The notes beneath the pieces are model-generated. The model saw nothing but the letters and a program-made list of their open reading frames with translations, ran no database searches and was not told the origin of the DNA. Below are positions 25,401-33,853 of a stretch of DNA of 64,000 bases, piece by piece. This DNA comes from Mucilaginibacter frigoritolerans (GTDB lineage: Bacteria; Bacteroidota; Bacteroidia; Sphingobacteriales; Sphingobacteriaceae), in contig NZ_VLLI01000004.1 of the NCBI RefSeq assembly GCF_007830615.1, positions 310,001 to 374,000 on the forward strand. Reading direction: 5' to 3'. Each line of letters starts with the position of its first letter. Position 1 is the first letter of the stretch. Both the position numbers and the translations under genes were made by a program.

Positions 25401-25726
25401 CCGCTAACTGCTACGCTCTTAATCGAATCTTTTTCTGTTCCAATGGCAATCAGGTTATTAGAGGTTAACCTATAATAATAGCGGGTGCCTTTAAGCAAAT
25501 TGTCAAGCAAGGGAAGTACTTCTGCGTCTTTTACCGATAGGGTAATCAGCTGGTTCGGTAATTGATCTGCCCGGTAAACAAAACGGTAAATGGTTTGATG
25601 CTGTATAGCGGTTATAATTTCTTCAAAATGTACTTGCTGGTAGTTAAAGGTAACTTTTGTTTGACCGCAGGCTCTTTTTGATGCGAGGAAAACTAAAATT
25701 AAAATAAACAGCCTGATTAACTTCAT
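22412..25726 (-). CDS. SusC/RagA-type TonB-dependent transporter with STN domain (locus 2)
   Basis: 1104 residues. Signal peptide (LIRLFILILVFLASKRACG), STN domain at about 30-95 (FEEIITAIQHQTIYRFVYRADQ), a beta-sandwich domain (GIVTNEEGEPISGASVRIKN), the plug with IESITVLKGSAASALYGARG-like sequence, and the barrel ending TFGFNLNFKFK. The stop is 7 bases from the SusD start, so the two are translationally close. The STN domain matches the adjacent FecR/sigma pair. Residues around the plug (SLDEVVVTAL) are of the loose RagA type rather than VVVGYGTQ. Confidence 0.95.
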   Translation of the reverse strand: MKLIRLFILILVFLASKRACGQTKVTFNYQQVHFEEIITAIQHQTIYRFVYRADQLPNQLITLSVKDAEVLPLLDNLLKGTRYYYRLTSNNLIAIGTEKDSIKSVAVSGIVTNEEGEPISGASVRIKNSNYGTETDKQGRFVITSIKGATIEVSNIGYNTQQAIITATDQPLKITLQNAYHSLDEVVVTALNIKKENWKVGYSVASIPGADLTTAREANVAMSLEGQVAGLNVSGTYGGPASSSRLLLRGAASMNAGSPLLVLDGVPIDNTQRGSANEYGGADYGDGFSNINPDDIESITVLKGSAASALYGARAANGVILINTKTGEKNSATLVEYNLNLSFDHAVNNTDFQYVYGQGSQNERPQNVQSAIASGMLSWGEKLDGKPTIQSDGNYYPYSAVKNNIDEFYRNAPALTNTISVSGGNSKAAFRASASNLNYESIVPNSGLNRKTFNLNTSYDITDKLKLSFNGSYIYEMAKTRSYLSDGPMNANYGIEFLATSANQLSLKPGYNPVTGNESQWNSNVYITNPYFVINKQVDNSTRNRFITATVLKYNFSDNVYLQGRLGYDISNDGLLNVLPTGTAFTVNEQGGLNGLSKSQTGELNADLLFLANKKLARDLTLNFSAGGNFRRRQYNLTEITGSQFIIPYLYTPSNLVSSSSNYDISEIVTESAYYSADFDFKNLLDITATGRYDIFSTLPPVSRGIFVPGVSGSFLFSNLLAIPWLSSGKFRISYAKTSGEPSQPYTTQLYFTSNNTVNGIPLGSFSAELPNYNLKPFTLTEFETGVNLSFFQNRLTLDATYFNRITHNEITNAQQSVATGFTSAYVNVGKTQNTGLELMLSGGLIRTTSFSWNASINFSQVHNVLLSIDGSSQYLLTGTYRPLNANTALVVGKSITQVMAYDYKRDSAGNIIIGSDGIPERGPLKAMGGTLPTFYGGFTNSFKYKKFNLSFLIDYKFGNKVLSATEDYSYVYGLNKATLVGRETGIVAKGVNDNGQTNTINVPAYNYYPQLATNISTLSVLNGSFIKFRQLILGYEIMPSFLGNLFRTVTVSLVGRNIFTILKYTKNIDPESEFSPDLTYAGIEGESLPATRTFGFNLNFKFK

Positions 25727-25821
25727 TAATTAATCTATAAAACGATACAGCACATTAGCATAGGCCCCGAAAAAATATCTTCAGAACTTATCCTTTAAAA
25801 AAGAGCTATAATTATAATTGG

Positions 25822-26814
25822 TTAAAAAATATAAATGGTGTTACCCGCTACTTTGTAGTTAAACTTTGTAACTACCTGCAATGATAGTAAAACCTGTTGT
25901 ATATTTTCGTTTTCAAATTCACCAGATAGCCTGATGGATTTTAATGTCTTATCTTTAAATATAATGTTTTGCCCGTATTTCCTCACTAAACTATTAGCCA
26001 GCAGGTTAAATGGCTCATTCTTAAAAATGAGTTTATGCTTCATCCACGCAGTTTCGGCATAAGTTTCTTTGGTTAATTGATGGCCCGAATCGTTAACAAT
26101 CAATTTATCGTCGGGTTTTAACAATACGGTCACTGTAGGCTCATTATTTAAAGTAGCCTGTATACTCCCTCTGAAAAGCGTGGCTTCAAACTGCGCATCG
26201 TTGGCATAACTTTTCAGGTTAAATGCCGTTCCCAATACTTTGATAGCAGCTTTTTCAGTATGGACAATAAAAGGGTGGCTATGATCACTGGCTACATCAA
26301 AATATCCCTCGCCGCTTAAATAAACCTCTCTTGTTTGGCCATTAAAATGATTTGGATATTTTAAAACCGATAAAGAATTGAGTGTTACCATTGTGCCGTC
26401 AGGCAGTTTAACCTGCGCTAATGCGCCCTGTTTGGTTTGTAACTGTACCAGGCTGGTTTCCTCAACAGACTTTGTTTTAAACAGGTATAAACCAACCGCA
26501 ACTATCATAATAGCCGCAGCAGCGGCAATGGTACGTAACCAAGGGAAGGTGTAACGGGCTTTGCTTATTTCCCTGATGTTATCTTTTTCGGGTATCTTAG
26601 CCTCTATACCGGCCCGTTTCTTTATGTCTTCAAATATGGCCACAATGTTTTCATACGGTTCATCGTCTTGTGCCCAATATGATTTTATCGCATCGTAATC
26701 TTTTCGAAAAGAAGTATTATCTGCTACAAGCCGGTTAAACTCAATAACTTCATCAGGAGTAATATCTCCTGATAGCATTTTTGAAAGTAATTCGGTAAAT
26801 AGCTCTTCTTCCAT
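25822..26814 (-). CDS. FecR-type anti-sigma factor of locus 2
   Basis: 330 residues. The cytoplasmic part (ELLSKMLSGDITPDEVIEFNRL) precedes a transmembrane helix at about 95-112 (TIAAAAAIMIVAVGLYLF) and a periplasmic FecR domain with GTMVTLNSLSVLKYP, REVYLSGEGYFDV, HTEKAAIKVLGTAFNL and C-terminal NYKVAGNTIYIF. It sits between sigma gene and STN-type SusC, the order needed for trans-envelope signalling. No defects are visible. The 95-base gap to SusC holds only A/T-rich sequence. Confidence 0.92.
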   Translation of the reverse strand: MEEELFTELLSKMLSGDITPDEVIEFNRLVADNTSFRKDYDAIKSYWAQDDEPYENIVAIFEDIKKRAGIEAKIPEKDNIREISKARYTFPWLRTIAAAAAIMIVAVGLYLFKTKSVEETSLVQLQTKQGALAQVKLPDGTMVTLNSLSVLKYPNHFNGQTREVYLSGEGYFDVASDHSHPFIVHTEKAAIKVLGTAFNLKSYANDAQFEATLFRGSIQATLNNEPTVTVLLKPDDKLIVNDSGHQLTKETYAETAWMKHKLIFKNEPFNLLANSLVRKYGQNIIFKDKTLKSIRLSGEFENENIQQVLLSLQVVTKFNYKVAGNTIYIF

Positions 26815-26866
26815 TAGTGTATATTGTACAATATTATAATTATAATCCTGCTTTTAAAAAAAATGC

Positions 26867-27490
26867 CTACAAGCGATTGAAAAAATAAAATAATATGATT
26901 AAAATATTCAAAATTTTGCCGTCTTTTTCTCTGCTTTTTGAATTTTCAGGCAATGATTTCAGGGTTTGCCTTAATTTATCAATAGCCCTGAACAGTTGCG
27001 TTTGAACGGTTCGGGGAGAGATACTGAGAATCTCAGCAACCTCTTTATATTTCAGGCCATTTTCCTTTATCAGTCTGAAAACAATTCTGGCCTGCATAGG
27101 CAACATTTCTATGGCCTGGTCAAGGCGATGATGTAATTCTTTTCTTTCCAGTTTTTTTGACGGGTCAGAAAGATCAACCAGTTGGAATTCATTATCTTCC
27201 AACTCAACCAAATGTATGTTCGAATATTTTTTACGGTATTTTAACGATTGATTTTTTACTGCTATAAATAAATAACTCTCGGGGTAATCAATATGGCTTA
27301 ATGATTTGCGGTTATTCCAGCACTTTACAAATACTTCCGAAACTATTTCTTCAGCAACTTCGCGCTGATGAACATAATAAACACTGAATTTGATAAGCTT
27401 GTTGAACAAGGCATAGTAAAGCCGTTCAAATGCTTGCGCATCATCATCCAGGCAAATTTTTCCCCAAAGTTCAGTTAAATCGGGCCTCAA
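26867..27490 (-). CDS. ECF RNA polymerase sigma factor (FecI-like) of locus 2
   Basis: 207 residues. Region 2 (FERLYYALFNKLIKFSVYYVHQREVAEEIVSEVFVKCW in parts) and region 4 (GLKYKEVAEILSISPRTVQTQLFRAIDKLR) are clear, matching the Bacteroidota sigma-70 expansion family. The start appears to be TTG at 27490: an in-frame TAA lies 7 codons or fewer upstream and no ATG is suitably placed. TTG may keep the level low. The C-terminus ends in a hydrophobic ILNILIILFYFFNRL. The gene opens the minus-strand operon and is divergent from the locus 3 SusC. Confidence 0.9.
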   Translation of the reverse strand: MRPDLTELWGKICLDDDAQAFERLYYALFNKLIKFSVYYVHQREVAEEIVSEVFVKCWNNRKSLSHIDYPESYLFIAVKNQSLKYRKKYSNIHLVELEDNEFQLVDLSDPSKKLERKELHHRLDQAIEMLPMQARIVFRLIKENGLKYKEVAEILSISPRTVQTQLFRAIDKLRQTLKSLPENSKSREKDGKILNILIILFYFFNRL

Positions 27491-27826
27491 TCGTATTTAA
27501 AAATGGTAATTGATTTTATATCAACGCATGGCAATGTAGCAAATGCCTGATGTTTTTCGGCAAATAATTTTTAACATGTTTTAAATTAATAACCATTAGG
27601 GTATTTTCTTTTCTTTAGGTTAAAAAGGTAGTCGCAAGCAAGGAATAATCTCAGCCCTGTAAGCCTTTCAAAAAAAAAAAAAAAATTCTTGTAGGCAATT
27701 TTCCCGAAAAAGGGAATATAACCTTATAGCCGGGGGCATTCACTAGCCCGAAGCAAACGAGGCCCGTGCTTTATGCCGGATTAAAGCCTCATAACCAATT
27801 TATTAACAGTTTATCAATTTCTAAAC
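27491..27826. other. Divergent promoter region between loci 2 and 3, with an A16 tract
   Basis: 336 bases without a gene. A run of 16 A at 27670-27685 is followed by a short TTCCC/GGGAA hairpin (27701-27716) and a G/C-rich leader (27725-27790) with several short inverted pieces such as GGGC/GCCC. I see no exact TAnnTTTG element facing the SusC gene at 27827. Confidence 0.5.
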
Positions 27827-30800
27827 ATGAGTATGAAAAAAAAATTACTTACATGCTTTATTGTTTGCAGTTCGGCGGGGGCATTTGTTGCCGGCAGCGC
27901 TATGGCGTCAGCAAGCAGCAGGCATTTATTAGCTAAACATGCACAATCACTGCAGGTAAAGGCCGATCAGACAATTAAAGGCACCGTAAAGGATGAATCA
28001 GGAGTATCGTTGCCAGGTGTGTCTGTTGTGGTAAAGGGCACTACTAAGGGAACGCAGACAGATGTTAACGGCGGGTTTACTTTAACCGCGAACCAGGGCG
28101 ATATACTGGTTTTTAGCTATATAGGTTATAATACCAAAGAGGTTACAATAGGTGCCAATGCGATAATTTCTGTAACGCTTGTGTCTAATGCTAGCCAGCT
28201 TGACCAGGTAGTAGTAACTGCGTTAGGTATCAAAAGATCTCAAAAGTCACTTACCTATGCACAACAACAGATTAGCGGAAGCGAGTTAAATGATGTTAAA
28301 ACAGACAATTTAATGAATTCGCTTAATGGTAAAGTTGCCGGTTTAGCTATTGAACCCAGTGCTTCGGGTGTTGGTGGTTCGGCCAAGGTGCTTTTACGTG
28401 GATCACGTTCTTTTGCCGGTAACAATCAACCCTTGTATGTTATTGATGGGGTGCCAATGGCTAACCCGGTTAACTATAGCGGAACCACTACCACAAACGG
28501 CGGCCAGCCGGGCGACAACTTTGGAGGCAGCCCTGATGGCGGCGATGGTATATCCAACTTAAACCCAGACGATATTGAAAGTGTAACCGTACTGGAAGGC
28601 GCCTCTGCTGCAGCCCTGTACGGAAGCCAGGCAGCTAACGGCGTTATCGTTATTACCACCAAAAAAGGTAAGGCTGGCAAAACGGAAATTCATTATTCAT
28701 CCAGTTTCCAGGCATCAAATGCGGTGTCGGAACCAAAGTTCCAGAATCAATATGGACAGACAGCCGCTGGTTCTGCAACAAGCTGGGGCCCGGCAATATC
28801 AACTTCTGAAAATAATTTGAAAGATTTTTTCAGAACAGGTACTAACTGGACAAATGCTATTAATCTTTCTACTGGTACTGATATTGGCCAAACCTACGCC
28901 TCTTATGCTAATACATCTGCCAATGGCATTGAACCAGGCAATGAGCTAAGAAGGAATAACTTTGATTTACGCGAAACCGGTCATTTCCTGAATAATAAAC
29001 TGACTGTTGACGGGAACGTTAATTACATTGATCAGGATATAAAAAACAGCCCGGGATTGGGTTTATACATTAACCCTTTAGTAGGTTTATATCTTTTTCC
29101 GCGGGGTTTAAATATATTGCCTTATAAAAATCAGTATTTACTTCCCAACAATACAGGTACTGCACGTCAGAACTGGGTAACACCTAATGACGACAGTCAG
29201 GAGCAAAATCCATGGTGGGTAACCAACATGAATACTAATAACCTGCAGCGTAACCGTATTATTTTTAACGGAAGTGCTAAATACGATTTTACCAAATGGT
29301 TTAATGTACAGATAAGGGGAAGCCTTGACCGCACTAATGATAGCTATAACCAGGATCTTTATTCAGGTACGATAGCCACGTTTAACAGTAATGGTAATGG
29401 ACATTATTCTTACAGCAACCAGGTAACCGAACAGAAATATGCGGATGCGATTGCGAATTTTACCCCTGCTAAATTTGGTGCTTTTAAATTTGACGGATTA
29501 GTTGGTGCCGCTATAAACGATTCACAGCTAAGTGGTCTTGGCGCCAGCGGCGATCTTTCTACCCCTGATTTTTTCACACCTTATAACATCATAGCAGGCC
29601 ATAGCGCTCCTATTGCTTTTAGCAGCCATACCCAAATCCAATCTATATTTGAGGCGGCCAACCTGTCGTATAAAGATTATTTGTACCTGGCATTAACCAA
29701 CCGAACCGATTGGAACTCAACCCTGGCTTTTACTAATAAGCTCGATTACAATTATCCATCTGTTGGTTTAACTGCAATTTTATCACAGATGTTTTCTTTG
29801 CCTCAGGCTATATCTTATGCAAAGATCCGCGCAAGTTATGCCGGTGTAGCTAATGGATTACCTGCCTTTACAACTATTGCACAAAATACGCAATCTTCTT
29901 CAGGTGCATTGATCTTTAACACTACTGCGCCATTGCATACCTTAAAGCCTGAAGATACGCACTCTTACGAGTTCGGTACCGACTGGAAATTCCTTGGGAA
30001 CCGCATCAATTTTAGCTTTACTTACTATAATACACATACCTACAACCAGTATTTTGCTTTAACCCCTCCAGCTGCTACATTAATTTCTACAGGTTATGTA
30101 AATGCCGGCGATATACAAAATACAGGGTTTGAAGTATTAATTGGCGCTGATATTGTACGCAGCAATAATTTTAAATGGAATAGCTCAATAACAGCTTCTG
30201 CCAATAAAAATAAGATCATTTCACTGGATCCTGCCGATAACCTGAACCAGGCTATTTTGACCGGTAATGATGGTGGTGGCTTTGGTTATGAATCAGTTAT
30301 AGCAAAAGGCGGTTCTTTTGGCGATATTTATGGTTACACTACCGTACGTAATTCAGCTGGCCAGATGGTATTATCAGGCACAAATGCAAGCAATTATGCT
30401 CCGCAAAAAAATAGTACAATGAGTTTCGTAGGCAACCCTAATCCTAAATTCCAGTTAGGTTGGAGTAATAGCTTTAATTTTGGTCCTCTTAACTTTGATT
30501 TCCTTGTTGATGGAAAATTTGGTGGCCAGGTACTGTCTTTAACGCAGGCTATGTTGGATAGTTATGGTGTTTCACAGGTTTCGGGAACTGCACGTGCCAA
30601 TGGAGGTGTTACTGTAAATGCTGTTAACCAGGCCGGTACCCCGGTAACTACGGTTAATGCCCAAACATGGTATCAAACTATTGGCGGCCGCAATGCCTTA
30701 ACAGACCAATACATATACAGTGCTACGGTTGTAAGATTGCGCCAGGCCGCATTGGGTTATACCTGGCCGGTTGCTAATAGTGTAGTAAAAAATGTTAAAC

Positions 30801-30955
30801 TTTCATTAATTGGCAGGAACCTGTTTTATTTTTATAAGAAAGCACCTTTTGATCCTGAAGTTGCTACTTCTACTGGTAATGGTTTGTCAGGTGTTGATCT
30901 CTTTAACCAACCGGCAACCCGCAATGTGGGTTTAGACCTGAATGTTTCCTTCTAA
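27827..30955 (+). CDS. SusC/RagA-type TonB-dependent transporter without STN domain (locus 3a)
   Basis: 1042 residues. The signal region (LLTCFIVCSSAGAFVAGSAM) leads directly to a carboxypeptidase-D-like domain (GTVKDESGVSLPGVSVVVKG); no STN domain is present. The plug (LDQVVVTALGIKRSQKSLTY, IESVTVLEGASAAALYGSQA) and barrel ending NVGLDLNVSF follow. Lack of STN fits control by something other than FecI/FecR, probably the Kelch/BTAD regulator at 36382. The SusD partner begins 25 bases downstream. An Endo-H-like enzyme and a GH92 gene follow, pointing to high-mannose glycans. Confidence 0.95.
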   Translation: MSMKKKLLTCFIVCSSAGAFVAGSAMASASSRHLLAKHAQSLQVKADQTIKGTVKDESGVSLPGVSVVVKGTTKGTQTDVNGGFTLTANQGDILVFSYIGYNTKEVTIGANAIISVTLVSNASQLDQVVVTALGIKRSQKSLTYAQQQISGSELNDVKTDNLMNSLNGKVAGLAIEPSASGVGGSAKVLLRGSRSFAGNNQPLYVIDGVPMANPVNYSGTTTTNGGQPGDNFGGSPDGGDGISNLNPDDIESVTVLEGASAAALYGSQAANGVIVITTKKGKAGKTEIHYSSSFQASNAVSEPKFQNQYGQTAAGSATSWGPAISTSENNLKDFFRTGTNWTNAINLSTGTDIGQTYASYANTSANGIEPGNELRRNNFDLRETGHFLNNKLTVDGNVNYIDQDIKNSPGLGLYINPLVGLYLFPRGLNILPYKNQYLLPNNTGTARQNWVTPNDDSQEQNPWWVTNMNTNNLQRNRIIFNGSAKYDFTKWFNVQIRGSLDRTNDSYNQDLYSGTIATFNSNGNGHYSYSNQVTEQKYADAIANFTPAKFGAFKFDGLVGAAINDSQLSGLGASGDLSTPDFFTPYNIIAGHSAPIAFSSHTQIQSIFEAANLSYKDYLYLALTNRTDWNSTLAFTNKLDYNYPSVGLTAILSQMFSLPQAISYAKIRASYAGVANGLPAFTTIAQNTQSSSGALIFNTTAPLHTLKPEDTHSYEFGTDWKFLGNRINFSFTYYNTHTYNQYFALTPPAATLISTGYVNAGDIQNTGFEVLIGADIVRSNNFKWNSSITASANKNKIISLDPADNLNQAILTGNDGGGFGYESVIAKGGSFGDIYGYTTVRNSAGQMVLSGTNASNYAPQKNSTMSFVGNPNPKFQLGWSNSFNFGPLNFDFLVDGKFGGQVLSLTQAMLDSYGVSQVSGTARANGGVTVNAVNQAGTPVTTVNAQTWYQTIGGRNALTDQYIYSATVVRLRQAALGYTWPVANSVVKNVKLSLIGRNLFYFYKKAPFDPEVATSTGNGLSGVDLFNQPATRNVGLDLNVSF

Positions 30956-30980
30956 GTTAATTATTAAAAAAAACACAATA

Positions 30981-32594
30981 ATGAAAAGACATTATAAATA
31001 TTCGAAGCATATTACCGGGAACAAACTAGGCTTTGTACTGGTTTCTGTTATGGCTTTGGCATTAACAGCATGCACCAAAAATTTTGAAAAATACAATACT
31101 AATCCCAATTCCTTAAGCAAAAGCCAAAGTGCATCTATAGCATCTACTGCATTTGGCCCTATGGAACAAGCCATATACTCCAACTATCAGCGTGCTCAGA
31201 ATTTGAGTGCCGATGGTTACAGTGGTTATATGCAACCCGGTATTGCGTTTGGCGGCGATCGCAACAATTTAACTTATGCGATGAATGATGGCTGGAACAC
31301 AACAGGTTTCAATGATCAGTATACGCTGGTGATGTCGCCGGTTCATGCAATTGCTACTACCACCACCATTAAAACAACAAATCCTGAAATGTGGGCCGTT
31401 GCTTTGCTAATCCAGGTGGAAGCTATGGATAGAGTGACCGACAGGTTTGGCCCTATACCTTATACCAGGGTAGGCACATCGTTAACTACTGCACCTTATG
31501 ACGACCAGCAAACAGTTTACCAAACATTTTTTAAACAGATTGATACTGCGGTAACCAATCTGAAAGCCTATATAGCAGATAATCCGGGTAAAACAAGCTT
31601 AGGTACAAATGATTATATCTACGCAGGTAATTACACCGAATGGCTGAAATTTGCTAATTCACTGCGTTTGCGCCTGGCTATGCGTATTGTGAAGGTTGAT
31701 CCGGCTACTGCGCAGACACAGGCAGTAGAAGCTTTAAATGATTCAGGTGGTACATTATTAACACCAACTGACGATGCCGCAATTGCCCAAACAGGTGGCC
31801 GCGAAAACGATTTGCACCAAATCTCTGGCGATTGGAATAACACCAATATGAGTGCAGCAATTGAGTCGTATATGGTGGGTTATAATGATCCACGCCTTTC
31901 TATCTATTTCCAGCCTGCACAAGCAGGTGCCGGTGCCTACGCCGGTCAGTTTGTAGGGATACGTGCAGGCTCATTAATCGGCTCAAACCAAAGTACCTAT
32001 TCCAATTTTGCAAACCTCAATACTACCCAAACTTTTCAGTTCTCAACCCCACAGTTAATTATGACTGCTGCTGAAGTTTGGTTTCTTAAGGCCGAAGCTG
32101 CTTTACGCGGATGGACCGCAGCAAGCGTACAAAGCAATTATGAAGCAGGTATTGCCGCTTCCATGAATCAATGGGGCGCCAGCATAGGTTCGTATTTGAG
32201 CGATGCTACAAGCACCGAAGCAAATTTTACCGACCCGCTTAACGCCACTAATAATGCCACCGCATTATCAACCATCACCATTCAATGGGATGATAGCGCT
32301 ACCCAGGAGCAAAAACTGGAGCGCATCATTACACAAAAATGGCTGGCTATATTCCCTGACGGACAGGAAGCATGGGCCGACTACAGACGTACCGGTTATC
32401 CTAAACTGTTCCCGGTTGCCAATAACTTTAGCGGCGGTACTATTAGTACTGACGTGCAGGTTCGCAGGTTGCCGTATCCATCAAGTGAGTATACTACCAA
32501 TACTACTGCGGTAAATAATGCCGTAAAACTATTGGGCGGAGCCGACAATGGCGGTACTCGCTTATGGTGGGATGTGAATAAAGCTAATTTTTAG
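30981..32594 (+). CDS. SusD-like_2 family outer-membrane lipoprotein (locus 3a)
   Basis: 537 residues from ATG 30981 (MKRHYKYSKHITGNKLGF). An in-frame ATG at 30942 overlaps the SusC coding end and would spoil the signal peptide. Lipobox LTAC follows VLVSVMALA. The family marks are present: VEAMDRVTDRFGPIPYTRVG, EWLKFANSLRLRLAMRIVKV, LIMTAAEVWFLKAEAALRGW and the final GGTRLWWDVNKANF. It is the surface binding partner of the preceding SusC, and a strong G/C terminator follows. Confidence 0.93.
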   Translation: MKRHYKYSKHITGNKLGFVLVSVMALALTACTKNFEKYNTNPNSLSKSQSASIASTAFGPMEQAIYSNYQRAQNLSADGYSGYMQPGIAFGGDRNNLTYAMNDGWNTTGFNDQYTLVMSPVHAIATTTTIKTTNPEMWAVALLIQVEAMDRVTDRFGPIPYTRVGTSLTTAPYDDQQTVYQTFFKQIDTAVTNLKAYIADNPGKTSLGTNDYIYAGNYTEWLKFANSLRLRLAMRIVKVDPATAQTQAVEALNDSGGTLLTPTDDAAIAQTGGRENDLHQISGDWNNTNMSAAIESYMVGYNDPRLSIYFQPAQAGAGAYAGQFVGIRAGSLIGSNQSTYSNFANLNTTQTFQFSTPQLIMTAAEVWFLKAEAALRGWTAASVQSNYEAGIAASMNQWGASIGSYLSDATSTEANFTDPLNATNNATALSTITIQWDDSATQEQKLERIITQKWLAIFPDGQEAWADYRRTGYPKLFPVANNFSGGTISTDVQVRRLPYPSSEYTTNTTAVNNAVKLLGGADNGGTRLWWDVNKANF

Positions 32595-32636
32595 TTGATT
32601 TATAAGTGGATGAAAATGAATTGTTTTCATCCGGGA

Positions 32637-32661
32637 GGGCCCCCCGCAAAGGGGCCCTTTT
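32637..32661 (+). terminator. Rho-independent terminator after locus 3a susD
   Basis: GGGCCCC (32637-32643), loop CCGCAAA and GGGGCCC (32651-32657) followed by TTTT. It separates the SusC/D pair from the GH18 gene, which must have its own promoter or depend on read-through. Confidence 0.85.
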
Positions 32662-32820
32662 AATCGATAGGTTAATTTTAGTAACTATCGAGATATACAT
32701 AAACGTATAAGAAATAAAACCTAATACCCTAAACAGTAAAACTTACAACCTGCTGTTAGTGATGCCTATGAATAAAATCAATTAATCTTTTTTATACACC
32801 AAATCAAAATCAAAAAAATC

Positions 32821-33777
32821 ATGAGAACATTTAACAAATTATTCCTGACAAAGGCAGCTTCCTTTGGTATGGTACTAACACTTTTATTTTTTTCTGCATG
32901 TAAAAAGGATGCCAGTAACGCATCGCCCCAAACAGCTCCTGCAAGTTCTTTAAAGGGTCAAAGTAATTTAGCGGCGAGCGCTACTGCCCCGCAGACGGTG
33001 TGTTATGTTGAGGTGAACACTGAAAATTTACTTAATGTTGGTAATTACCAACTGGCCAACGGTAAGCAATTATTTAGCATAGGTATTATTTTTGCCGCCA
33101 ATATTAATTATGATACTACTGCCGATACTGCGCAGCTTTATTTTAATTCGCAGGTAACTACTGTTTTGAGCGGCGCCGCCACCTATATTAAGCCATTGCA
33201 GGCCAAGGGAATAAAAGTGCTCCTATCTATACTGGGCAACCACGAAGGTGCAGGGATCTGTAATTTCCAAACACAGGCAGCTGCCACCGCTTTTGCAAAA
33301 CAGCTAAGCGCTGCTGTTACCAAATACGGCCTTGACGGGATTGATTTTGATGATGAATATGCTGACTATGGAACTAATGGAACCGGTCAGCCAAATGCTT
33401 ATTCTTTTGTTTATTTGGTAACCGCTTTACGTCAATTGATGCCGACTAAAATTATTTCTTTTTATGATTATGGCCCCGCTGCATCTGAGTTATCATACAA
33501 TGGTGTAACGGTTGGTTCAAAAGTTAATTACAGCTGGAATGCCATTTATGGTACATACTCAGTTCCAAATGTGCCCGGCTTAAGCAAAAGCAATTTGGGC
33601 CCTGCGGCAATTGATATTCAAAATACAAGTGCAAGTACGGCTGCTTCCCTGGCAACTCAAACAGTAAGTGGTGGTTATGGTATCTATCTTACTTACAACT
33701 TGCCTAATACAGACGTTCATACTTATCTGTCCAGCGTATCAAAGGCTTTATATGGTCAGGCAACAGTATACAAGTAA
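32821..33777 (+). CDS. GH18 endo-beta-N-acetylglucosaminidase, Endo-H-like surface lipoprotein
   Basis: 318 residues, lipoprotein signal (GMVLTLLFFSAC, then KKD), so outer-membrane anchored. The GH18 barrel carries the catalytic signature D172-G-I-D175-F-D177-D178-E179-Y, nearly identical to that of Streptomyces Endo H (DGVDFDDEYAEYG), with E179 the acid/base and D177 its partner. Such enzymes cut between the two GlcNAc residues of high-mannose N-glycans. Placement beside SusC/D and GH92 genes mirrors known Bacteroides N-glycan loci, where the Endo-H-like protein also acts on the cell surface. A terminator-like hairpin follows. Substrate is inferred from family. Confidence 0.9.
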   Translation: MRTFNKLFLTKAASFGMVLTLLFFSACKKDASNASPQTAPASSLKGQSNLAASATAPQTVCYVEVNTENLLNVGNYQLANGKQLFSIGIIFAANINYDTTADTAQLYFNSQVTTVLSGAATYIKPLQAKGIKVLLSILGNHEGAGICNFQTQAAATAFAKQLSAAVTKYGLDGIDFDDEYADYGTNGTGQPNAYSFVYLVTALRQLMPTKIISFYDYGPAASELSYNGVTVGSKVNYSWNAIYGTYSVPNVPGLSKSNLGPAAIDIQNTSASTAASLATQTVSGGYGIYLTYNLPNTDVHTYLSSVSKALYGQATVYK

Positions 33778-33808
33778 AGTCAGTAAAAATTCAATAAATT
33801 AAATAAAT

Positions 33809-33842
33809 AAAGGTCGGTCTTTGCAAGGGCTGGCCTTTATTG
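33809..33842 (+). terminator. Hairpin with T-rich end after the GH18 gene
   Basis: AAAGGTCGGTC (33809-33819) pairs along its full length with GGCTGGCCTTT (33828-33838), using G-U pairs, with loop of about 8 bases and TTTATTG after it. It sits directly ahead of the GH92 gene. Confidence 0.65.
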
Positions 33843-33853
33843 TATAATCGCAT

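Noticed and set aside
30942..30980. Earlier start of the locus 3a SusD protein
   Set aside because: It overlaps the SusC coding end and would place charged residues ahead of an otherwise normal lipoprotein signal.
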